The notes beneath the pieces were generated by a model that did not search any database, had not been told where the DNA came from, and was given only the letters and a program-made list of their open reading frames with translations. The position numbers and the translations under genes are program-made. Shown one piece after another: positions 19,225 through 25,216 of a DNA stretch of 64,000 nucleotides (positions are counted from its first letter, which is position 1; each line of letters begins with the position of its first letter). Source of the stretch: Coraliomargarita sinensis (GTDB lineage Bacteria; Verrucomicrobiota; Verrucomicrobiia; Opitutales; Coraliomargaritaceae); the NCBI RefSeq assembly GCF_003185655.1, contig NZ_QHJQ01000006.1:146603-210602 (forward strand). The letters run 5' to 3'.

Positions 19225-19356
19225 GCTAGCCTGCAAGCGTCAATCCAGACTCACCTGAAGCAGACCATCGAGACAAAAGCCACCACAGCAGGTACCGGTG
19301 GTTGCTATCAACTGTGGAGAACTGCTAACAATAAGTACACGCCCTGACGCCGACGC

Positions 19357-20253
19357 ATGAGCCCAAAAAGCATCAACCTCATTCAAGTAAAAATTGCTGT
19401 CCTTATTTGGGGAGGGACGGCCATGTTTGCCAAGGGGATCCAGCTTTCCGTTCTGGATATTACCTGTATGCGGTCGCTCGTTGCTGCGGCGGCGTTGATT
19501 GTATTCATCCGGCTGAGAGGCCGATCGGCAGCCGTAAAATCCCGAAAGGACTTTGGACTCATGCTCGCGCTGGGCTTGTTCCTCTGTCTGCACTGGCTGA
19601 CGTATTTCCAGGCACTCAAAATCTCCACCGCTGCCGTTGCCATCCTTTCGCTGCACACCTACCCTGTGGTTACGGCTATGATCGAACCGCTTTTGTTCCG
19701 CGAGAAATTCAAAAAAGCCGACGTCTTGCTGGCCGTGGCAGTTTTCTCCGGGGTGGTGATTATGATGCCTGAAATCAACCTTTCAAACACCACCACCCAG
19801 GGAATTCTACTGGGGATTGTCTCGGGTCTGTTATTCATGTCACGCAATCTGATGATTCGCAAAATGGTTCAGACCTATTCGAGCTCGACCCTTATGTTCT
19901 GGCAAACCCTGGTCACCGGTGCCGTACTTGCGCCGTTCCTGTTCGTCTTCGATGGCTCATCATACACCACCGAGTCCGTCATCCTACTCCTGCTTTTGGG
20001 GACTGTCTTTACGGCAGTCCCACAAACCCTTTTTTCTTCCGGGCTGAAAAACCTCAGCGCCAAGACCGTGGGTATACTCGCCACTCTACTGCCATTCTAT
20101 GCCGCGACATTCGGCTTCCTCATCCATGACGAAAGGGTAACGACAAGAACCGTGGTTGGCGGTGTGCTTATATTGATCGGAGTCGTCTATGAGACCATTA
20201 AACACTCCACTGATGGACCAAATGCACAAAAGCAAACGACGCCCTCGGCCTGA
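19357..20253 (+). CDS. EamA/DMT superfamily transporter
   Basis: A 298-residue integral membrane protein with ten predicted helices arranged as two EamA repeats (about 8-140 and 150-290). Each begins with a helix like AVLIWGGTAMFAKG or GILLGIVSGLLFMSRN. Members export or import amino acids, metabolites or drugs; the substrate cannot be read from sequence. It is a single gene running toward the tRNA-Pro region. Confidence 0.9.
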   Translation: MSPKSINLIQVKIAVLIWGGTAMFAKGIQLSVLDITCMRSLVAAAALIVFIRLRGRSAAVKSRKDFGLMLALGLFLCLHWLTYFQALKISTAAVAILSLHTYPVVTAMIEPLLFREKFKKADVLLAVAVFSGVVIMMPEINLSNTTTQGILLGIVSGLLFMSRNLMIRKMVQTYSSSTLMFWQTLVTGAVLAPFLFVFDGSSYTTESVILLLLLGTVFTAVPQTLFSSGLKNLSAKTVGILATLLPFYAATFGFLIHDERVTTRTVVGGVLILIGVVYETIKHSTDGPNAQKQTTPSA

Positions 20254-20473
20254 CCTGCATCGAAATATAATCGGATTAGCGGCTTCTTCGCAGCTGGTCC
20301 GGTTGCCTGCGGCACCGGTCTTGCCGCAAGCTCGGAACAAATACTCGCTCTCCAGCGACACAACTCCCAGTCTGGCTTGCCCGGGCGTAGAAGCGCTTGC
20401 ACTTGTGGGGTCCGGCTCCTCTTCGATACGCCGGGACAGGCTTCATCCGCCGGAACAAGTTCCGGACGAAGCC

Positions 20474-20492
20474 TGGTCGGGATGACAGGATT
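20474..20492 (-). repeat. 19-base copy of the tRNA-Pro 3' end (att-like)
   Basis: The word TGGTCGGGATGACAGGATT here is identical to 20606-20624, which encodes the CCA end, acceptor strand and part of the T-arm of tRNA-Pro. The copies are 132 bases apart in the same orientation. Duplicated tRNA 3' ends are what integrases leave at attachment sites, but this spacing is too short for an element of normal size. It may be a remnant or a local duplication. Confidence 0.5.
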
Positions 20493-20497
20493 GCTTC

Positions 20498-20556
20498 GCC
20501 ATCTACATGTTTTCCGGGCGGCACATCCGTGCCTGAAAACATTCCGTTAAACCTGC
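20498..20556 (+). repeat. 59-base dispersed repeat, copy 1
   Basis: It starts with GCCATCTACATGTT and ends with AACCTGC. The second copy at 24598-24656 matches over its length with scattered substitutions. The terminal AACCTGC also occurs in the tRNA-Pro T-arm (20627-20633) and marks the recombination point seen in copy 2. Confidence 0.6.
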
Positions 20557-20605
20557 TTGTTCGCAGCTTCAAAGTCTCTGTCCTCCAGCGACCACAGCAC
20601 AGCAG

Positions 20606-20682
20606 TGGTCGGGATGACAGGATTTGAACCTGCGACCTCCTCGTCCCGAACGAGGCGCGCTACCAGGCTGCGCTACATCCCG
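20606..20682 (-). tRNA. tRNA-Pro (anticodon CGG)
   Basis: Read on the minus strand this is a complete 77-base cloverleaf. The acceptor is CGGGATG / CATCCCG, the D-arm is GCGC / GCGC, the anticodon stem is CCTCG / CGAGG with loop TTCGGGA (anticodon CGG), the T-arm is GCAGG-TTCAAAT-CCTGT, the discriminator is A and the CCA end is encoded. A truncated copy lies at 24647-24705. Confidence 0.96.
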
Positions 20683-20695
20683 CAAATATGCGCAA

Positions 20696-20724
20696 AGCAG
20701 AGTTTGTCGTGGGGCAAATGTCAA
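20696..20724 (-). promoter_or_regulatory. tRNA-Pro promoter
   Basis: On the minus strand a perfect -35 box TTGACA (20719-20724) is followed after 17 bases by TCTGCT (20696-20701), a weak -10, 13 bases before the mature tRNA. The same sequence is duplicated upstream of the truncated tRNA copy at 24719-24747. Confidence 0.5.
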
Positions 20725-20774
20725 TACCCACGTCTGGATCGATGCCCAATTCAGCTCAAAGAGGGCATCTGCGT

Positions 20775-21182
20775 TTAAGCCTCTTGATACTCTAGCTTGA
20801 ATATCTTGACCAGATCTTCGGTCTTCACCGGCTTGACCACGTAATTCGTGACTTCCGAATATTCTTTCGCCCGTTTCATGTCGGCCTCGTCGACGGATGA
20901 ACTGACCATGTAGATCGTGATCTTTCGGGGGATATCCAATTCCCGGAACTTCTCCAGAAAGCTCCAACCATCCATCACGGGCATATTGATATCGAGCAGG
21001 ATAACTTCCGGCAAATCTCCGTTTTCCGAAAGTAATTTGCGGAAGCCGTCGATTGCGACCTTACCGTTGGAATAGATGACAACCTGATCACAAAGCTTTT
21101 TAGCAAGAATCATCCGCTTCGTGATGAAAACATAGGTTTCGTCGTCATCGATAATGCAGGCGGTATCTATGGGTTTACTCAT
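20775..21182 (-). CDS. single-domain response regulator, copy 1
   Basis: A 135-residue CheY-like receiver with no output domain. The acidic pair Asp-Asp in CIIDDDETY, the phosphoacceptor aspartate in VILLDINMPVMDGW, a conserved Ser in YMVSSSVD and Lys in VVKPVK are all present. Such proteins relay phosphate or act by protein contact. The protein is identical to that at 24798-25205. This copy has lost its kinase partner: only a 3' scrap of a kinase gene remains upstream (21194-21249). Confidence 0.95.
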   Translation of the reverse strand: MSKPIDTACIIDDDETYVFITKRMILAKKLCDQVVIYSNGKVAIDGFRKLLSENGDLPEVILLDINMPVMDGWSFLEKFRELDIPRKITIYMVSSSVDEADMKRAKEYSEVTNYVVKPVKTEDLVKIFKLEYQEA

Positions 21183-21193
21183 AAAGTGGCAGG

Positions 21194-21249
21194 TTAATCT
21201 TCTTCAGCTTGTGACGTAAAGTTGACGGTGAATTTTGTACCTCTCCCGG
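21194..21249 (-). pseudogene. 3' remnant of a histidine kinase gene
   Basis: The minus frame reads RGTKFTVNFTSQAEED and a TAA stop. It aligns without gaps to the end of the intact kinase at 25217 (RGTKFTVNFASKAEDD) but has several base differences in about 50. Upstream of 21249 the similarity stops abruptly. It therefore looks like the tail of a paralogous kinase whose body was deleted. Confidence 0.75.
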
Positions 21250-21387
21250 CGACATCTCCACCGACCAGAATCAAACAAGACACCAAGCAACTTCGTTTTA
21301 TCCAAGATCGACTTAACGATTTTTTTTAACAACAGGCCCGTTTCAGCTTACCCGGTCGCCATTACCCAGGCAGATTCTCTGATTATT

Positions 21388-22509
21388 CTAACTGTCCTCG
21401 CTGGAAAACTTTAATGCATCGCTCCGTACAAACTGGGCCTTGTAGCGGGTTTGTTTCTTGTCTTCCTTACCTTTCGCAAGGCGATCCACCCACCTCACCG
21501 TCCGTTGCACGATTTTTGAAGAATCCCAATAAAGATGGGGCACCCTGGGCTGATACCAGTCAAATATAGGGTGATACTCCATGCAGATGCGGACGACCTT
21601 GCGGTGCTCAATCCCCCGCCGGTAAACGAGATAATTTTGCACAATGTGATAGAGCGTTATTTCGTCCACAAAGATTGCATCGGGCGGAGTCACCTTGAAC
21701 AGGCTGTCCAGACATCTGGTAAATCCGCCCGGATCGTTTGGCCAGACCGGCAGGTTGTAGGAACCCAATGACAAATCCAGGAGTTCCAGCTCTTCGAGAA
21801 AAGCCGCCTCCAGAGGCCGCAATTTCCCTCGCAATTGCTCCTCTCTGGAGAGCATCACGATTCGCTCGAGACCCTTACCATGCAGCCAGCGTATGGCCTC
21901 GCGCATCGCCGGAATCTTGTCCGGCCCCACGCCGGCTATCGGCAGGTCCGCCATCGCTCCGTAGAAGGCGAAAGTCGGCAGAATTTTGCGGACCCGCCCC
22001 AGGATCGGATTGGAGCCTGCCAGAACAATGCAGGCGCCCGCATTGGACCTTTTAACCATCGCTGCGACCGCATCCGGATCGTGCTTGAGCTCCATCAACG
22101 TCTTCGGTGCGAAAATCACTTCGTGTCCCGCTGAATTCAGCCGATGCTGCAGAACCAGCATATGATGACTCACTTCGTCGTCGCGGTCGTAAAGAATAAT
22201 AAGCACCCGCAGGTTTTTAGCGGTCACCAGTTCTTTCTTTGAAATACGGCGACGCTTGCCAGCACCCTGAGGCTCCAGGACCCCATCCTTTTCCAGTAAC
22301 CGTAGCGCCCGCTCCAATGTACTGCCGTTAACGCTCAATTCCTTCGCCAGGGCATTTCGTCCCGGCAAAACCTCCGACCATCGTCCCTCTTTAATCTGGT
22401 CCGCTAAGTAAGCAGCGAGTTGCTCGACAACTGACGACGATTTAAACATGCCTGAAGCTGATTTAATTTGAGACAAGTCGTCAAAAGAAAAGATACTGGC
22501 CGATGCCAC
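21388..22509 (-). CDS. GntR-type transcriptional regulator with LacI-like sensor domain
   Basis: A 373-residue regulator. A winged helix-turn-helix of GntR type lies at about 24-95 (YLADQIKEGRW, GRNALAKELSVNGSTLERAL, LEKDGVLEPQGAGKRR). The rest resembles a periplasmic-binding-like ligand domain (LRVLIILYDRDDE, IVLAGSNPILG, VFVDEI-like strand). This AraR-like architecture typically senses a sugar. It is divergent from the sialate O-acetylesterase gene with 349 bases between, so that gene is the likely target. It lies inside the segment bounded by the duplicated blocks. Confidence 0.88.
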   Translation of the reverse strand: MASASIFSFDDLSQIKSASGMFKSSSVVEQLAAYLADQIKEGRWSEVLPGRNALAKELSVNGSTLERALRLLEKDGVLEPQGAGKRRRISKKELVTAKNLRVLIILYDRDDEVSHHMLVLQHRLNSAGHEVIFAPKTLMELKHDPDAVAAMVKRSNAGACIVLAGSNPILGRVRKILPTFAFYGAMADLPIAGVGPDKIPAMREAIRWLHGKGLERIVMLSREEQLRGKLRPLEAAFLEELELLDLSLGSYNLPVWPNDPGGFTRCLDSLFKVTPPDAIFVDEITLYHIVQNYLVYRRGIEHRKVVRICMEYHPIFDWYQPRVPHLYWDSSKIVQRTVRWVDRLAKGKEDKKQTRYKAQFVRSDALKFSSEDS

Positions 22510-22858
22510 AAAAGATCGAATTCCGGGTAGAATTTGTTGTTGCTGACCGCGAAACAGAAGCTTGCCTGAAAAGCATTCTCAACGGCCTTCGATTCGGAAA
22601 CGTTTTATCCCGCAACACGACACCCCGGCACAAAATAGCCCCCTCTCCCTCTTGACCGACCCAGCTTCATGCCAAGCGGGTTCAACCCTCACACGCGGCG
22701 GTTGAAGCCGCCAAAAAGCAAATTCCTATCAGTTTGCCAGAACTAAAATGGGCACTCATTGTGAATGACCGGTATCGACAAACTGCACTTTGTCTGACCT
22801 TATAAATTTCCTATAAATGAATTCCTCACCCCGCATTTTCCTTAAAGCCTGACTCTGT
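22510..22858. promoter_or_regulatory. divergent regulatory region between GntR regulator and esterase
   Basis: This 349-base region should hold both promoters. It contains an inverted repeat GACAAA-CTGCAC-TTTGTC at 22777-22794, a candidate operator for the neighbouring regulator, followed by the AT-rich CTTATAAATTTCCTATAAATG. A small GGCGG/CCGCC hairpin (22695-22712) and the 15-base repeat at 22716-22730 also lie here. Confidence 0.4.
22716..22730 (+). repeat. 15-base repeat AAGCAAATTCCTATC, left copy
   Basis: The same 15 bases occur at 24533-24547, so the pair brackets the esterase gene. Both copies follow a GC-rich word (GCCGCC or GGCGCC) within four bases, suggesting a longer decayed repeat. 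Confidence 0.45.
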
Positions 22859-24262
22859 TTGCTGGCATTCGTTTCATCCATAGCCAGCCAGCTCTCCGCT
22901 GCGGAGTTGACCTCATCCTTCCCGAAAGATCCACCGCCACTCTCACTGGAGGCCCGGCTCGGTCGACCTTTTGGCGATAATGCCGTCTTTCAACAGGGCA
23001 TGCCGATTCCAGTCTGGGGATGGACCCTGGAAGGTGCGGATGTCACGGTGACCTTCGACGGACAGAAGCGCACGACCCGGGCCGGTGCCGATGGACGATG
23101 GGAAGTAAGCTTCGATCCTCTTCCCGCCGACCAGCTAAAGTCAGTCAACGATTCGCCGCGCGGACGCAGCTTGACTGTTGAAACAGAATCCGGAGGCAAG
23201 CGAGCCACCACGACCTGCTCCGATATCCTGATCGGCGAAGTCTGGCTCTGCTCGGGGCAATCGAACATGACAGTAAAATATAGCTGGCGGGGAACAAACC
23301 TGGATGCCGACCGCCCCGCCCTGCGTTTCCTTGAGACTGACTGGACTGTTAGCTCAAGCAGTACCTGCGGCCAATGCTACAGCATTCCCTATGTATTCGC
23401 ACATCGACTGCTCGGCGAGCTGCTGGTGCCGATTGGCGTCATGAATGCCGCGGTTGCGGGTACCGGAATAGAAGGCTGGTGGTATGTTCCGGAAGGTGGG
23501 CCCATGCCCGATACCAAGTATCAGAACTTCATCCCGAAGATCAGACCACTCATCGGTCATGCCATGCGCGGCACGCTCTGGTATCAGGGAGAAGCGAATG
23601 TCAAAAAGGGTAAAGACTACCTGCCGATGCTCGAGCGGTTAATTGAAGGCTGGCGTGAGGCTTGGGGTCAGGGCGACTTCCCTTTCTACATCGTGCAACT
23701 TGCTTCAATGGGCGAGACAAAGACCGACAACCCGGGAATGGGTGACGGACGCGCCGCCATTCGAAACGCGCAACTTGAAGCACTCACCACCATTCCAAAT
23801 ACCGGGCTCGCGGTCACGATCGACATCGGCGAAAAGAGAGAGCACCCGAGAAATAAGTACGACGTGGGCCTGCGCCTGGCCGCCTGGGCCTTGCACCATA
23901 CCTATGGCAAACAGGAGGTCGTCCCCAGTGGTCCGATCTACAAAAGCCATGAAATTGAAGGCCGTGTGGTCCGGGTGAAATTTGATTACGCTGAGAGTGG
24001 CCTGATGATTGCCAGGAAGGAGGGCTACGAGCCACCGGTTCCCACACCGGATGCCGAAGTCCCCTGGCTCTCGTTACAAGCAAAGGACGGTAGCTGGCAC
24101 TGGGCCGAAGCTCGTATTGACGGCTCCGACCTGCTTGTCGCCTCCAAGGATGTTATGGAACCGATCGCAGTTCGCTACGCCTACACCCAGCATCCGGTCG
24201 GATTTAACCTCTACAACAAGGACGGTCTTCCCGTTGTCCCCTTCAGCACCAGCGGGTATTAA
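22859..24262 (+). CDS. sialate O-acetylesterase-like SGNH hydrolase; signal peptide interrupted by TGA
   Basis: A 467-residue frame. A jelly-roll-like N-terminal domain (DNAVFQQGMPIPVWGW) leads to the esterase block with nucleophile serine in CSGQSNM (about residue 133), then GTGIEGWW and LWYQGEAN. Family enzymes remove O-acetyl groups from sialic acids or plant polysaccharide. The only in-frame start here is TTG at 22859, and the first residues (LLAFVSSIASQLSAAE) look like a signal-peptide core without its basic end. An ATG at 22817 in the same frame supplies MNSSPRIFLKA and then meets TGA at 22850. The gene is thus either a recent nonsense mutant, starts at TTG, or carries a sequencing error. 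Confidence 0.85.
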   Translation: MLAFVSSIASQLSAAELTSSFPKDPPPLSLEARLGRPFGDNAVFQQGMPIPVWGWTLEGADVTVTFDGQKRTTRAGADGRWEVSFDPLPADQLKSVNDSPRGRSLTVETESGGKRATTTCSDILIGEVWLCSGQSNMTVKYSWRGTNLDADRPALRFLETDWTVSSSSTCGQCYSIPYVFAHRLLGELLVPIGVMNAAVAGTGIEGWWYVPEGGPMPDTKYQNFIPKIRPLIGHAMRGTLWYQGEANVKKGKDYLPMLERLIEGWREAWGQGDFPFYIVQLASMGETKTDNPGMGDGRAAIRNAQLEALTTIPNTGLAVTIDIGEKREHPRNKYDVGLRLAAWALHHTYGKQEVVPSGPIYKSHEIEGRVVRVKFDYAESGLMIARKEGYEPPVPTPDAEVPWLSLQAKDGSWHWAEARIDGSDLLVASKDVMEPIAVRYAYTQHPVGFNLYNKDGLPVVPFSTSGY

Positions 24263-24286
24263 ATGCCAAATAGATGTTGCAAGAGT

Positions 24287-24319
24287 CCTGCAGGAGAGGG
24301 TTTACCCCTCGACTGCAGG
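24287..24319 (+). terminator. long symmetric hairpin after the esterase gene
   Basis: CCTGCAG-GA-GAGGG, a 5-base loop, then CCCTC-GA-CTGCAGG: 7 and 5 bp stems around a GA/GA internal loop, 24 bases past the stop codon. There is no T-run, so it may terminate weakly or protect the mRNA end. Confidence 0.45.
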
Positions 24320-24532
24320 AACATCGAGACAAGCTTAGTCAAGCGACATGCGACCAAACCCCGGTGTTGCCAGTTCAAGGCCTAACGCTTTATGACAAAT
24401 TTATTCAGCCAGCGCGACTACCCTTCGTTGCCAGCATGAGTACCTGCGACAGCGGGCAGAAACAACTCAATACAGTGGGTCCGTCCGCGCTGACCATGCT
24501 TAACCCCCATCCCGGCCGGCTGACGGCGCCAT

Positions 24533-24547
24533 AAGCAAATTCCTATC
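24533..24547 (+). repeat. 15-base repeat AAGCAAATTCCTATC, right copy
   Basis: Identical to 22716-22730; see that entry. It lies 271 bases after the esterase stop codon. Confidence 0.45.
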
Positions 24548-24560
24548 CGTTAAAGCTCCT

Positions 24561-24587
24561 GCTTCGTTCGACTGCGCCGAACGAAGC
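24561..24587. repeat. 9-bp hairpin GCTTCGTTC / GAACGAAGC
   Basis: A perfect 9-bp stem with a 9-base loop just before the dispersed repeat. It resembles the hairpin at 20438-20474 in position relative to the 59-base repeat, so the two may be parts of the same repeat family. Confidence 0.4.
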
Positions 24588-24597
24588 CGGACAAGTC

Positions 24598-24656
24598 GCC
24601 ATCTACATGTTATCCGAGCGGAACATCCGTTCCTGAAAACATTTCGTTGAACCTGC
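24598..24656 (+). repeat. 59-base dispersed repeat, copy 2, fused to the tRNA fragment
   Basis: It matches 20498-20556 with scattered substitutions. Its last bases AACCTGC (24650-24656) are shared with the tRNA T-arm. From 24647 on the sequence follows the tRNA copy, so this is a recombination junction at short homology. Confidence 0.65.
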
Positions 24657-24705
24657 GACCTCCTCGTCCCGAACGAGGCGCGCTACCAGGCTGCGCTACA
24701 TCCCG
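24647..24705 (-). pseudogene. truncated tRNA-Pro (CGG)
   Basis: It carries the 5' acceptor strand, D-arm, anticodon arm and the start of the T-arm identical to the tRNA at 20606-20682, but the rest of the T-arm, the 3' acceptor strand and CCA are replaced by the dispersed repeat. It cannot fold into a cloverleaf. Its promoter (24719-24747) is intact, so an aberrant transcript is possible. Confidence 0.9.
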
Positions 24706-24797
24706 CAAATATGCGCAAAGCAGAGTTTGTCGTGGGGCAAATGTCAATACCCACGTCTGGATCGATGCCCAATTCAGCTCAAAGAGGGCATCTGCGT

Positions 24798-25205
24798 TTA
24801 AGCCTCTTGATACTCTAGCTTGAATATCTTGACCAGATCTTCGGTCTTCACCGGCTTGACCACGTAATTCGTGACTTCCGAATATTCTTTCGCCCGTTTC
24901 ATGTCGGCCTCGTCGACGGATGAACTGACCATGTAGATCGTGATCTTTCGGGGGATATCCAATTCCCGGAACTTCTCCAGAAAGCTCCAACCATCCATCA
25001 CGGGCATATTGATATCGAGCAGGATAACTTCCGGCAAATCTCCGTTTTCCGAAAGTAATTTGCGGAAGCCGTCGATTGCGACCTTACCGTTGGAATAGAT
25101 GACAACCTGATCACAAAGCTTTTTAGCAAGAATCATCCGCTTCGTGATGAAAACATAGGTTTCGTCGTCATCGATAATGCAGGCGGTATCTATGGGTTTA
25201 CTCAT
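24798..25205 (-). CDS. single-domain response regulator, copy 2
   Basis: The same 135-residue receiver as at 20775-21182, with identical DNA. Here it lies 11 bases after the stop codon of the ethylene-receptor-like kinase, so the two form a two-component operon. With no DNA-binding domain it probably relays phosphate onward or acts by protein contact. This is likely the ancestral location. Confidence 0.95.
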   Translation of the reverse strand: MSKPIDTACIIDDDETYVFITKRMILAKKLCDQVVIYSNGKVAIDGFRKLLSENGDLPEVILLDINMPVMDGWSFLEKFRELDIPRKITIYMVSSSVDEADMKRAKEYSEVTNYVVKPVKTEDLVKIFKLEYQEA

Positions 25206-25216
25206 AAAGTGGCAGG

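Larger units (their letters stand above)
20254..20605. other. intergenic region with hairpin and dispersed repeats
   Basis: No convincing gene. It holds an imperfect hairpin (20438-20474, arms AGGCTTC / GAAGCCT plus inner GGAAC / GTTCC), a 19-base copy of the tRNA-Pro 3' end (20474-20492), and a 59-base dispersed repeat (20498-20556) that recurs at 24598-24656. Short open frames here have no family features. Confidence 0.6.
20624..21199. repeat. 576-bp direct repeat, left copy (tRNA-Pro part + response regulator)
   Basis: By eye this block is identical to 24647-25222 without indels, at a constant offset of 4,023 bases. It covers 59 bases of tRNA-Pro, the tRNA promoter and the whole response regulator gene. 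Identity starts inside the tRNA T-arm and gives way to about 88 percent similarity after 21199. Confidence 0.93.
24263..24646. other. intergenic region of hairpins and repeats
   Basis: No convincing gene; an 86-codon frame at 24274-24534 has no family features. It contains the two hairpins listed separately, the right 15-base repeat and the second dispersed repeat that joins to the truncated tRNA. Confidence 0.55.

Noticed and set aside
24274..24534. 86-codon frame after the esterase gene
   Set aside because: It lies in a region of hairpins and repeats, with no ribosome site and no family features.
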